This document shows, in pieces, positions 35,692-45,700 of a stretch of DNA of 64,000 bases. Location of the stretch: the NCBI RefSeq assembly GCF_000325705.1, contig NC_019904.1:5253501-5317500 (forward strand), given 5' to 3'. The notes below the pieces were generated by a model, which saw nothing but the letters and a program-made list of their open reading frames with translations, was not told the DNA's origin and made no database searches. Made by a program: the position numbers and the translations under genes. This stretch comes from Echinicola vietnamensis DSM 17526 (GTDB lineage Bacteria > Bacteroidota > Bacteroidia > Cytophagales > Cyclobacteriaceae). How positions within the stretch are numbered: the stretch's first letter is position 1; every line of letters begins with the position of its first letter.

Positions 35692-38600
35692 CTATTTTCT
35701 TCGAATAGCTATATTGATCTTGTCTGCCAATAAATACATGACAGGTACAATTACTAACGTGAGAAAGGTCGCAAAGGTTAGCCCAAATATTACGGTCCAT
35801 GCCATTGGTCCCCAAAAATCCGCATTATCGCCCCCTACGTAAAACTGGGGGTCAAAATCAGATAACAAAGAAAAGAAATCAATGTTCATACCGATCGCCA
35901 TTGGAATCAACCCAAGGATGGTGGTGATGGCCGTCAGCAGTACGGGGCGCAAACGGGTCTTTCCGCCTTCGACGATACTGGCCACCAGGTCATCATAGGT
36001 AAGGTGCTCGTCCTCTCCCAGTCCACGGTCAGAACGTTTCCGCTGCCTTACAAGGTTGGTATAGTCGATCAGTACGATGGCATTGTTTACCACCACCCCG
36101 GCCAGGGAGATGATCCCGATACCGGTCATGATCACCACAAAGTCCATGTTAAAGGTCGCCAGACCGATGAACACCCCGATCGTACTCAAGATTACAGAGC
36201 ACATGATGATAAACGGCGTCATCAGGGAATTGAACTGTGCCACGATGATCAGGAATATGGCCGCTACGGCAATCATCATTGCCCGCATCAGGAACTCCAT
36301 GGACTTGGCCTGTTCTTCCTGCTCCCCGGTGAACTTGATGTCCATGCCATCGGGAAGTTCATAATCTTCCAGGCGTGACCTGATCCTGTTATTGATTTCG
36401 GTCGGGTTGAACCCTTCGTTGACATTGGAATAAATGGTAATCACCTTGTCCAGGTCCTTCCGTTTCACCGAACCGTAGGTGGAGCTATATTCAAAATTGG
36501 CAACCGAAGTGATCGGGATATGCCTTTTGTTGCCAAACTTGTCCATAAAATAGATCTTCTTGTTGACCAGGGCATCCACATTATAGCGATACTTCTCTGC
36601 CAGCCTCAACTGGATCGGATAGTCATCTTCACCCTCTTTGTACTTGGAAACTTCCAGACCGAAGATGGCCGTTCTCAATTCATTGGCGATGGTGGACGTG
36701 GACAGCCCAAACCGACGGGCCTTCTCCCTGTCGATATTGACGATCAGCTCCGGTTTGCCCGTCTGAAGGTCCATCTTCAATTCTTCGATGCCCCCGATAT
36801 TGGCTCCTTTGATAAACTCCCGGATATCCTCCACTTCGGCGACCAGCTTTTCATAATCCTCACCGCTCACTTCGATGTTGATGGGTTTGCCTACCGGTGG
36901 ACCATTTTGTTCCTTGTCCACAGTGATCTGTACACCGGGGTATTTGGCCATGGCCTCCCGGAGTTCCTCCATGATCTTGGTGGTATTCTTACCGTTACGG
37001 TATTGGTACTCGACAAAACTCACGGTCAGCATGGCCTTGTGGGGGGTCACGCCCATACTCGGCCCTTCGGAAGGGTCACTGGTCCCTTCCCCGACCTGTG
37101 CGATAAAGGCCTCCACGATATCCCTGTGCGGCTCGATCAGCTCCATTACCTCGTCCTCCACCTTCTTACTGAATTCATTGGTCGCCTCTATGTCCGTACC
37201 TATGGGATATTCGATAAAGATATTCACGTAGTTGGGGTCACTGCTGGGGAAAAACTCTACTTTTGGAGACCTGACCATCAACAGCACCAAGGAAAACACC
37301 AATACGCCGAACATGCCAAAGAAAAACAGGTATGGCTTTTTGCCCCTCAGGGCAAAGGAAAGCAATCCTTCATACTTCTCCTCCAGCCAGACCAGGAACA
37401 CCTGCTGGAACCACCTGATGGCCCGTTTCATGAACACCGCGTTGATCAGCGTGATGATGGCGGCAATCAGGGCAATATTGGCCATGGTAAATACCTGGGC
37501 GATATAGCAGATGGCCGCAATGGTCAGCAGTGTACCGGCAATGATAAAGGAGCGCTTCTTGGGCTTCACCTTGTCCAGGTCCTGGATTTTCATGAACATC
37601 GCTGTCACCACCGGATTGATGACCAGTCCCACAAACAGGGACGAGGAAAGCACGATGATCAGCGTAATGGGAAGGTATTTCATGAATTCCCCCATGATAT
37701 CCTGCCAGAAGGCCAGCGGAATAAAGGCCGCCACGGTGGTGGCCGTAGAGGTAATGATCGGCCAGGCCACTTCGCCGACCCCTTCCTTGGCCGCACGGAT
37801 AGGGGTCTTGCCTTCCTGCATGAGCCTATAGACATTTTCCACGACCACAATACCGTTGTCCACCAGCATCCCGAGTGCCAGGATCATGGAAAACAGCACC
37901 ATCATGTTCAACGTCACCCCGAACGCATTGAGGATCATAAAGGAAATGAACATGGACAGCGGAATGGCAATGCCCACAAACAGGGCGTTCCTGAAGCCCA
38001 TAAAAAACATCAGTACGATGATGACCAAAATGATCCCCGAGATGATGCTGTTTTCCAGGTTGGCCACCATGCTGCGGGTCACCTTGGATTGGTCATTGGT
38101 AATACTGACCTTCAGGTCCGATGGAAAATGATTGGCCTCGGCCTCATCGAGTATTTCCTTGATCTTGTCACTGGCGGCCAGGAGGTTTTCGCCTCCTCTT
38201 TTGATCACATTGACCGTTACCACCGGCAACTTGGAAGCGCGGGCATAACTTTCGCGTTCCTTATAGGTATCCTTTACCTCGGCCACATCCTTGAGGTAGA
38301 TGATGTTGCCGCCTTCACTTTTGACAATGATCTCGTTGAGTTCTTCGGGGTCTTCAAACTCCCCTGTGATCCGCAGTGCCCTGCGGAAATCCCCGCTGAG
38401 GATATTTCCCCCGGAGATGGTCACGTTTTCGGAGGATATCGCATCGGCGATATCCCCAAAGCTCACCTCCATGGCCTCCATCTTGAAAAGGTCGGCATTG
38501 ACCTGGATCTCCCGCTCAATGGTACCGGTAAGGTCAGCACTCGAAATTTCGGGCAAGGCTTCGATCTCATCTTCCAGGTACTCGCCAAACTCCTTCAGTT

Positions 38601-39093
38601 CTTCCTGGGAATAATTGCCCGAAAGGTTCACAAACATGATCGGCATCTCCGAAAAATCCAGTTCGAAGATATTGGGATCCTGGTCCAGGTCGGTGGGCAG
38701 TTCGCTCTTGGACTTGTCCACGGCATCCTTGGTATCCTGCAGGGCCCTGGAAATGTCCACCCCTGGGTTGAACTCGATGATAATGGTAGAGTAATCCTGT
38801 ATGGAAGTAGACTCGATCGTCTTGACGTCCTTGAGGGACTTCAGCTCCTTTTCAATGGGACGTGTGATGAGGTTTTCCATGTCCACCGGGGAATTTCCCG
38901 GATAGCTGGTCCCCACATAGACCGTGGGGATCACAATTTCAGGGAAACTCTCCTTGGGCATCGTCCGGTAGGCGTAAAGGCCCATAAACGTAATGATCAG
39001 CGAAAGGATGATCACACTGGTCTTGTTGTTGACCGCAAGTGAGGATAGCCCAAATTCCCTGGTTACATTTTTATCTTGTTGTTTTTCTGCCAT
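35692..39093 (-). CDS. RND efflux transporter permease (AcrB/HAE-like)
   Basis: An 1133-residue inner-membrane pump. It shows the N-terminal helix SSLAVNNKTSVIILSLIITF, two large periplasmic porter loops, helix 4 with GMLVDNGIVVVENVYR (D412, N413) and a C-terminal helix 10 with LAGVVVNNAIVLIDYTNL. In AcrB the proton-relay residues are two adjacent Asp in helix 4 and a Lys in helix 10. Here the second Asp and the Lys are both Asn, as in some Bacteroidota RND groups, so energy coupling may differ. An extra helical segment (about residues 500-590) enlarges the central cytoplasmic region. It is encoded 2 bp after its adaptor gene. Confidence 0.92.
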   Translation of the reverse strand: MAEKQQDKNVTREFGLSSLAVNNKTSVIILSLIITFMGLYAYRTMPKESFPEIVIPTVYVGTSYPGNSPVDMENLITRPIEKELKSLKDVKTIESTSIQDYSTIIIEFNPGVDISRALQDTKDAVDKSKSELPTDLDQDPNIFELDFSEMPIMFVNLSGNYSQEELKEFGEYLEDEIEALPEISSADLTGTIEREIQVNADLFKMEAMEVSFGDIADAISSENVTISGGNILSGDFRRALRITGEFEDPEELNEIIVKSEGGNIIYLKDVAEVKDTYKERESYARASKLPVVTVNVIKRGGENLLAASDKIKEILDEAEANHFPSDLKVSITNDQSKVTRSMVANLENSIISGIILVIIVLMFFMGFRNALFVGIAIPLSMFISFMILNAFGVTLNMMVLFSMILALGMLVDNGIVVVENVYRLMQEGKTPIRAAKEGVGEVAWPIITSTATTVAAFIPLAFWQDIMGEFMKYLPITLIIVLSSSLFVGLVINPVVTAMFMKIQDLDKVKPKKRSFIIAGTLLTIAAICYIAQVFTMANIALIAAIITLINAVFMKRAIRWFQQVFLVWLEEKYEGLLSFALRGKKPYLFFFGMFGVLVFSLVLLMVRSPKVEFFPSSDPNYVNIFIEYPIGTDIEATNEFSKKVEDEVMELIEPHRDIVEAFIAQVGEGTSDPSEGPSMGVTPHKAMLTVSFVEYQYRNGKNTTKIMEELREAMAKYPGVQITVDKEQNGPPVGKPINIEVSGEDYEKLVAEVEDIREFIKGANIGGIEELKMDLQTGKPELIVNIDREKARRFGLSTSTIANELRTAIFGLEVSKYKEGEDDYPIQLRLAEKYRYNVDALVNKKIYFMDKFGNKRHIPITSVANFEYSSTYGSVKRKDLDKVITIYSNVNEGFNPTEINNRIRSRLEDYELPDGMDIKFTGEQEEQAKSMEFLMRAMMIAVAAIFLIIVAQFNSLMTPFIIMCSVILSTIGVFIGLATFNMDFVVIMTGIGIISLAGVVVNNAIVLIDYTNLVRQRKRSDRGLGEDEHLTYDDLVASIVEGGKTRLRPVLLTAITTILGLIPMAIGMNIDFFSLLSDFDPQFYVGGDNADFWGPMAWTVIFGLTFATFLTLVIVPVMYLLADKINIAIRRK

Positions 39094-39095
39094 GA

Positions 39096-40259
39096 TTAAC
39101 TTTCGACGATTTGAACTTTGGAACCTTCAGCCACTTCCCTGAATCCCTTGTCGATCAGCACTTCTCCTCCTGAAAGTCCTTCCTTGATTTCGGAGACCCG
39201 GTGGTAGGTCTCCCCTTTGGTAATGTATTGCTTTTTGGCCTGTCCCTTGTCCACCACATAGACATATTCCCCTTTGTTATCCCGTTGGATAAGGTTGGTG
39301 GGCACGGTAGTGGCCGCTTTGTTTTCATAATCCTTGATCCGCAATACCGATATCATATTCGGCTTGATGTGCTTCAAGCGGGGCAGGAACACCTCTATTT
39401 TGAAGGTCCTGTTGCTGGGATTGATGATGGCTCCGACCGCGGTCACCTTGGTCTTGATGTCACGGCCGAGGGAGGGAAACTCCACCCTTACCGAATCGCC
39501 CTGCTCCAGTACTCCTACATATGCCTCCGATATGTCCGCTTCGATGTACAGGTCACTCTCCCCGACAAAGTTGATGATCGGCATGCCCGGCTGCACCAGC
39601 TCTCCCAACTTGACCATGACCTCTTCCACGGTACCGTGATACGGTGCGCGGATGGTGGTCTTGTTTTTCTGTGTCTTCAGGGTAGCCAGGTTTTTTTCCA
39701 GAGACTCCACCCTGTTCTTTGCCTCGAGGTATTGTACTTCCGTACCGATTTCCCGGTCCCAGAGGCGCTGTTGCTTTTCGTACAGGGTAGTGGCCAGGTC
39801 CAGCTGGGTTTCCAGCTCGGCAATGTTGTTGTCGATGGATTCCCCGTCAATGCTCACCAATACCTCTCCCTTGGTAGCCCGCATTCCTTCCTGTACCTCG
39901 ATCTGCTCTATCCTTCCGGCCACTTCCGCACTGATGTTGACGTTCTTTTTGGAGAGTACCGATCCGGTCACTTCCAGGTAATGCTCAAAGGCTTGGTTTT
40001 GGGCCTTCACCGTGGTCACCAATACGGATTTCCTATTGTTCTTTGCAAAAGTGGAATCCTCGGCGGCAATCTCCTTTTCGAGTTCCGAGATATTGTTTTT
40101 CAGCTCGTGGTACTGATCCTTGTATGCTTTCAACTGGGCTTTTTTGGCTTCCAGGTCCGACCCCTGCTCACCGCAGGAAAACGCCATGACCGCCACTAAT
40201 GCCAATGATAATCGGGAAAAGGTCTTCATATTGCTATAATGGTATATGTATTTTTTCAT
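39096..40259 (-). CDS. RND efflux periplasmic adaptor (membrane fusion) lipoprotein
   Basis: The frame starts at 40259, overlapping the TolC-type stop by 4 bp. A second ATG at 40229 (MKTFSRLSLALVAVMAFSC) gives a cleaner lipoprotein signal with lipobox AFSC. The hairpin (residues about 30-60 and 145-195) and the lipoyl/beta-barrel segments are typical of HlyD/AcrA adaptors: VTGSVLSKKNVNISAEVAGRIEQIEVQEGMRATKG, then TIRAPYHGTVEEVMVKLGELVQPGMPI. It links the inner-membrane RND pump (35692-39093) with the TolC-type channel (40256-41611). Confidence 0.92.
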   Translation of the reverse strand: MKKYIYHYSNMKTFSRLSLALVAVMAFSCGEQGSDLEAKKAQLKAYKDQYHELKNNISELEKEIAAEDSTFAKNNRKSVLVTTVKAQNQAFEHYLEVTGSVLSKKNVNISAEVAGRIEQIEVQEGMRATKGEVLVSIDGESIDNNIAELETQLDLATTLYEKQQRLWDREIGTEVQYLEAKNRVESLEKNLATLKTQKNKTTIRAPYHGTVEEVMVKLGELVQPGMPIINFVGESDLYIEADISEAYVGVLEQGDSVRVEFPSLGRDIKTKVTAVGAIINPSNRTFKIEVFLPRLKHIKPNMISVLRIKDYENKAATTVPTNLIQRDNKGEYVYVVDKGQAKKQYITKGETYHRVSEIKEGLSGGEVLIDKGFREVAEGSKVQIVES

Positions 40260-41611
40260 CTTAATATTCCTAATGCTTTTTCAAGGTCCACCTTGGAGAT
40301 CAAGGCGTCGTATAATGCGCTGTAGTAGTTGATTTCCGCCTCCACTAAATCGGAATCGGCTTCCACCACTTCCAGGTTGGAACCTACGCCCTCCGAGTAT
40401 TTGATCCGGCTGATCTCGTACACCTCGGTGGCCAGTTCCATGTTTTCCCGCTGTACATCCAGGGTCTTGAGGTTATTCTGCAAATTTGTCCTTGCCTGGA
40501 AACGCTCCACCTCGATGTTATCGTCCAGCATGTCCATCTGGTTTTCGATCTGCTGCAGCTGGATGCGGTTTTGCTGGATCCGCTTGGCCTTGGCCAGCCC
40601 GTCAAAGATGGGAACATTCAGGGTAAGTCCCACAAATGCGCCCGTAAACCAGTTTTCACTGTCCCATACCGTATTGAATTCCTGCCCTGCGCCGTTACGC
40701 TGGTAGGTGAAATTTGCATTGAGGCTGGGAAGGTACTGCACGGTGTTGTTCTTGAGGTCCAGCTTTACCAGTTCCCAATTGGTCTGCAGCTGGTCCATTT
40801 CCACTCGCCGGTACCCGGGGTTGTCCAATAACTCCTGGATCTGCTGGGGCTGGTTCAAATCCCGCAGGCTCTCGGTCACGCTGATTTCATATTCAATGGG
40901 CAGGCCCATTTGGACCTTGAGCAATTGCTTGCTGATCTCGGTGGCCGCATTGATCTTGTCCAGCTCGGTCCTGATGTTGTTGTACTGGACCTTCACCCGC
41001 GAGACCTCGATCTTCTCGGCAAACCCCTCCTCGTACAGGGCTGTGGTTTCCTGCAGCAGCGTATCGATCCTGGCCAGGTTGGCCTCTGCGAGCTCCTGCC
41101 TTTCCTTGTTCACCAGGACGGTAAAAAAGGCCTTTTTGACGTTTTCGATCACATCGTTTTCGGTCTTTTCCTTGTCAAATTCACTGAGCTGTCTGTACGT
41201 CCGTGCGGCCTTGAGCCCCACAAAGTACGAACCGTCAAAGATCATCTGGTTTACCGTTACCGTTATGCCACTTTGGTAGTTGACACCAAACTGTACCGGC
41301 AGCACGTCCGATGGGTTGTCGGGATCGGCAAAAGGGCCTTCGTTGGGCAGGAACATCACCGGAATGGATACGTTCTTGGTAAAATCAAAACTGCCGTTGA
41401 TCTGGGGCAGTCCCTGGGCCACCTGCTCGCCCACCGAAGCTTTCGACGCAAAAGTCTCCAACAAGGCATTCTTGGCATCGGCGTTGTTTTCCAAAGCGTA
41501 CTGGACGCTTTCCTCTAAAGTAAACTCCAACACTTCCTGGGCGGATACCCGGCCCGCCAAAAGGCAGGTGAGCAGCACACCAAAAAGGGAGAATTTGGTT
41601 GTTAAACGCAT
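40256..41611 (-). CDS. TolC-family outer membrane efflux channel
   Basis: A 451-residue protein with an N-terminal signal peptide (LLTCLLAGRVSAQ) and two repeats of the outer-membrane efflux protein domain. Repeat 1 has LEESVQYALENNADAKNALLETFASKASVGEQVAQGLPQINGSFDF. Repeat 2 has LKNNTVQYLPSLNANFTYQRNG. It ends with YSEGVGSNLEVVEADSDLVEAEINYYSALYDALISKVDLEKALG. The length and helical coiled structure fit the trimeric channel. It is the first structural gene after the TetR gene in a four-gene efflux operon (TetR, TolC, adaptor, RND). Confidence 0.93.
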   Translation of the reverse strand: MRLTTKFSLFGVLLTCLLAGRVSAQEVLEFTLEESVQYALENNADAKNALLETFASKASVGEQVAQGLPQINGSFDFTKNVSIPVMFLPNEGPFADPDNPSDVLPVQFGVNYQSGITVTVNQMIFDGSYFVGLKAARTYRQLSEFDKEKTENDVIENVKKAFFTVLVNKERQELAEANLARIDTLLQETTALYEEGFAEKIEVSRVKVQYNNIRTELDKINAATEISKQLLKVQMGLPIEYEISVTESLRDLNQPQQIQELLDNPGYRRVEMDQLQTNWELVKLDLKNNTVQYLPSLNANFTYQRNGAGQEFNTVWDSENWFTGAFVGLTLNVPIFDGLAKAKRIQQNRIQLQQIENQMDMLDDNIEVERFQARTNLQNNLKTLDVQRENMELATEVYEISRIKYSEGVGSNLEVVEADSDLVEAEINYYSALYDALISKVDLEKALGILR

Positions 41612-41614
41612 GAA

Positions 41615-42220
41615 TTATTCCTGATTATTGATTTTATAAAATAGTTCTCTTCCTTTATCGGTCAATATACCATGGATGAAATGGTCCATGATCGCCATCT
41701 GTACTTCCAGTACATTGAACTTTGATGGCGGGAATTTTTCCGAATCAAATGTACTCGCGATCTGGTCCATCCTGACCAGTGCCAAAATATCCGCATTGAT
41801 TTCAGGCCTGAAAGTACCTTCCTTCTTCCCTTTCTCCAGGACGTCGGAAATGGTCTTGATGGCACAATTTTGCCTAAAATCCTCAAACAACTTCCAACAC
41901 CCCGGATAGTACCGCTGGATCTCACTGAAGACCACCGGGTTGATGTACGAAAACCTGGACCGGATATACCTGGAAACCTCCACAAAATGCCATATCGCCC
42001 CTTTGTTCTCATCGTAGAGGTTGGTAAAAAACGCCTGGTCTTCCAGCATCTTGTTCCTAAAGGCCTCCAGCACCAATTCCGCCTTGTCCTTGAATTCCTG
42101 GTAAATGGTCTTCTTTGATACCCCGGCAGCCCGGGCAATGTCGTCCACGGTCACATACCTTACCCCCAAACGGGCAAATTGGTCCATGGCAATGGTCATT
42201 ATCTTTTCGCGTGTCTCCAA
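41615..42220 (-). CDS. TetR/AcrR-family repressor of the efflux operon
   Basis: A 201-residue TetR protein. The N-terminal helix-turn-helix covers residues about 8-55 (IMTIAMDQFARLGVRYVTVDDIARAAGVSKKTIYQEFKDKAELV). The C-terminal ligand-binding helices are not informative about the inducer. It is the first gene of the operon and stops 4 bp before the TolC-type start. A perfect inverted repeat at 42262-42289 overlaps the -33 element of the operon promoter, fitting autorepression (inference). Inducers of this family are often small hydrophobic compounds. Confidence 0.92.
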   Translation of the reverse strand: METREKIMTIAMDQFARLGVRYVTVDDIARAAGVSKKTIYQEFKDKAELVLEAFRNKMLEDQAFFTNLYDENKGAIWHFVEVSRYIRSRFSYINPVVFSEIQRYYPGCWKLFEDFRQNCAIKTISDVLEKGKKEGTFRPEINADILALVRMDQIASTFDSEKFPPSKFNVLEVQMAIMDHFIHGILTDKGRELFYKINNQE

Positions 42221-42252
42221 AATCTCAATCCACTTCTAATTGTTCACGCATG

Positions 42253-42283
42253 CAAAACTGAGGAAACTTTATGGAATCTCAAA
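42253..42283 (-). promoter_or_regulatory. Promoter of the tetR-tolC-adaptor-RND operon
   Basis: Reading the minus strand, TTTG (42280-42283) is followed by exactly 19 bp and then CAGTTTTG (42253-42260), close to the Bacteroidota pattern TTTG-N19-TAnnTTTG. The operon start codon is 33 bp further on. The -33 element lies inside the operator repeat. Confidence 0.7.
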
Positions 42284-42289
42284 GTTTCC
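42262..42289. promoter_or_regulatory. Inverted repeat, probable TetR operator
   Basis: Perfect 9-bp arms GGAAACTTT / AAAGTTTCC around a 10-bp spacer, 42-69 bp upstream of the TetR start. It overlaps the -33 element and the spacer of the operon promoter, the classical placement for a TetR-family operator. Protein binding is inferred. Confidence 0.7.
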
Positions 42290-42695
42290 GACGTTTTATT
42301 TCAACACCTTGATCCATTTAACAAAAACCTTACAAGAAGTCAAAAAACAGTGCATTGGCCCCGTAAGGTCACCATCCCCCGGCCCCACTGTCCATATCCG
42401 ATCAAAGCAATGCCCGAATACGAACAGTTCCATAGGCAAGCCTTTTTCCCTTTTGCAAAGGTATCCATGACAGGGCAAGCAACCATGATCCTTTAGGCAA
42501 TTCCTCCGAAATACTCGGTAAAGTCCCTACTCCTATCGGTAAAGTGCCAAATGCCCCAACGCCCCTTTCCCTTAACCCGTTGAACACTAACTATTTGACC
42601 CGGAAGGGATTTTCCCAAAAATGGCAATCGCCATGCCCACCGGTGCCAATCGACATAAAATGCTATAGCCCCTTCCAACTTTTCAACCATTTGCG

Positions 42696-42703
42696 TACCT
42701 TTG
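42696..42703 (+). promoter_or_regulatory. -7 element of the purL promoter
   Basis: TACCTTTG matches TAnnTTTG exactly and lies 34 bp upstream of the purL ATG at 42738. The -33 position is a poor match. The same octamer serves the tRNA-Gln gene at 46534-46541. Confidence 0.6.
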
Positions 42704-42737
42704 CTGCTTAATTTATGGTCATCCAATAACAGCGGAC

Positions 42738-45700
42738 ATGATTCTCTTTTTCCAATCCCCACAAAAAAATACCATCTACGCGCTAGAAGCCAAGCAACCT
42801 GTCGCACCTGAAGATCTCCAAAAGCTCTCGTGGCTTTTTGGAGAAGCCGACCAATTGGCGCAAGAAAAGGTGGAAGGCAGCTTTGCCGGCCCCAGAAAAG
42901 AAATGATCACCCCTTGGTCTACCAATGCGGTGGAAATCGCTGCCAACATGGGCATCCCGGAAATCCTTAGGATCGAGGAATTCAGCCTTTTGGAAGAAGG
43001 CCAGAAAATCGATCCCATGCTCCAGGCCAAATACCCTGGGCTGGACCAGGACATCTTTACCATTGACCTGAAACCTGAGGAAGTACTGCCAATTACGGAC
43101 ATCAAATCCTATAATGCACAGGAAGGCCTTGCGCTGAGCGATGAGGAAATCGAGTACTTGGAAAAGGTCAGCAAAAGCTTGAGCAGACCGCTGACCGACA
43201 GTGAGGTGTTCGGCTTCAGCCAGGTAAATTCCGAACACTGTCGCCATAAAATCTTCAACGGAACCTTTATCATCGATGGAGAAGAAAAGGAAAACACCCT
43301 TTTCCAACTGATCAAAAAGACCTCCATCAAGCACCCCAATAAAATTGTTTCGGCCTATAAGGACAATGTGGCCTTTGTAAAGGGGCCAAAAGCACAGCAG
43401 TTTGCCCCCAAGAGCCAGGACAAGGCCGATTATTTCCAGCCTCAGACCATTGATACGGTGCTCTCGCTGAAAGCGGAAACCCACAACTTCCCCACCACCG
43501 TGGAACCCTTCAATGGGGCGGCCACCGGTTCAGGGGGCGAAATTCGGGACCGGCTTGCCGGGGGAACGGCCTCCGTCCCACTTGCCGGTACGGCTGTTTA
43601 TATGACTTCCTATTCCAGGAGCGAAGCGGGGCGAAGCTGGGAAAAAGACCTCAAGGAGCGAAAATGGCTCTACCAAACGCCGATGGATATCCTGATCAAG
43701 GCTTCGAACGGCGCCAGTGACTTTGGCAACAAGTTCGGCCAACCTTTGATCTCCGGCAGTGTCCTGACCTTTGAGCACGAAGAAAACGACAAGCAGTTTG
43801 GCTTTGACAAGGTCATCATGCTTGCGGGTGGCATTGGGTTCACCCGGGAAAAATACAGCCTTAAAAACACTCCCGTAAAGGGCAACAAGATCGTCATCAT
43901 GGGCGGAGACAACTACCGCATCGGCATGGGGGGAAGTGCCGTTTCTTCTGTAAACACCGGAGAATTCAGCAATTCCATCGAGCTGAACGCCATCCAGCGT
44001 TCCAACCCGGAGATGCAAAAAAGGGTGGCCAATGTCATCCGTGCCATGGCCGAAAACGACCATAACCCGATCATCTCCATTCACGACCACGGTGCCGGCG
44101 GCCACCTGAACTGTCTTTCGGAACTGGTGGAAGATACCGGAGGGAACATCGATATCGACAAGCTGCCCGTCGGCGATCCTACCCTTTCGGCCAAGGAAAT
44201 CATCGGCAACGAATCCCAGGAAAGAATGGGCTTGGTCATTGGCAAGGAGCATGTGGAAACGCTGAAAAAGATCTCCGAACGGGAACGTGCACCGTTCTAT
44301 GTGGTGGGCGAGACCACCGGCGACATGCACTTCAAGTTCGAAAACAAAAATTCCGGCGAAAAGCCGGTAGACTGGGACCTTTCCCATATGTTCGGCAGCT
44401 CGCCGAAAACCATCCTTACCGATAAGAAAACAACCGTAAACTATGCCGAACCTGCCTACAAGGTAGATGCGCTGGAACATTATATTGCAGAAGTCCTCCA
44501 ATTGGAGGCCGTGGCCTGCAAGGACTGGCTGACCAACAAAGTGGACCGTTCGGTCACTGGCCGTGTGGCCACCCAACAGACCACTGGCGCCATCCAGGTA
44601 CCCCTGAACAACGTGGCGGTAATGGCCATTGACTTTACCGGCAAAAAAGGCATTGCCACCTCCATTGGCCATGCCCCCGTGGCAGCACTGGCCGATCCGG
44701 AGGCAGGATCCAAACTGGCCATCGCCGAAGCCCTTACCAACCTGGTCTGGGCACCGATAGAAGATGGGCTCAGCGGGGTTTCGCTCAGCGCCAACTGGAT
44801 GTGGCCCGCCAAGAACGAAGGGGAAAACGACCGGTTGTACAGGGCCGTTCAGGCGGTCAGTGATTTTGCCATAGACCTGGGCATCAACATCCCTACCGGA
44901 AAGGACTCCCTGTCCATGACCCAAAAGTATCCTGATGGCAAAACGGTTTATTCCCCGGGTACCGTCATCATCTCCAGTGTGGGCGAATGTGCGGATATCC
45001 GCAAGACGGTAACCCCTGACCTCAAACCGGCAGTGGGCACCGAAATATTGTACATCGACTTCTCCAGGGACAGTGCACAGCTCGGCGGAAGCAGCTTTGC
45101 GCAGGTGGTCAATAAAATCGGCAGCACCCCTCCTACTGTCAAGGACAGCACCTACTTTGCAAAGGCCTTTATGGCCGTCCAGCAGTTGATCGGAAAAGGG
45201 ATGCTCCTCTCTGGCCACGACATCTCTTCCGGGGGACTGATCACTGCCCTGCTCGAGATGGCCTTTCCTACCCAGGAATGTGGACTGAAAATCAATACCG
45301 ATCAACTCGCAGAAAAAGACATCATCAAGGCCCTTTTCGCAGAAAACCCGGGCGTGGTCATCCAGGCCAAGGAGGCCAAAGCGGTTAAAGCTACATTGGA
45401 CGAACTGGGCATTTCGTATATTGCCTTGGGCGAGGTAACCGCTGACAGTAAAATCACCCTTGAAGGACAAGGACTGTCGCTGGATGTCGCCGAACACCGT
45501 GACACCTGGTTCAGGTCTTCCTTCTTGCTTGACCAAAAACAGAGCGGCAAAAAACTGGCCAAGGAACGTTTTGAAAACTACAAGCACCAAGCCTTGGATT
45601 TCACCTTCGGCAAAGACTGGGAAGGCACCTACGATGCCTTTAAGCTCAACCCTTTCCGCCACGATGCATCCGGCACCAAAGCGGCCATTATTCGGGAAAA

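Larger units (their letters stand above)
42221..42737. other. Divergent spacer between the efflux operon and purL
   Basis: About 520 bp. Its left end holds the operon promoter and the operator repeat, and its right end holds the purL -7 motif (42696-42703). Between about 42300 and 42690 I see no gene or repeat. Short frames have no family resemblance. Confidence 0.5.

Noticed and set aside
36520..39042. 840-residue plus-strand frame opposite the RND permease
   Set aside because: Long only because of codon bias on the other strand; full of His/Asp runs with no domain, while the minus strand is a clear RND pump.
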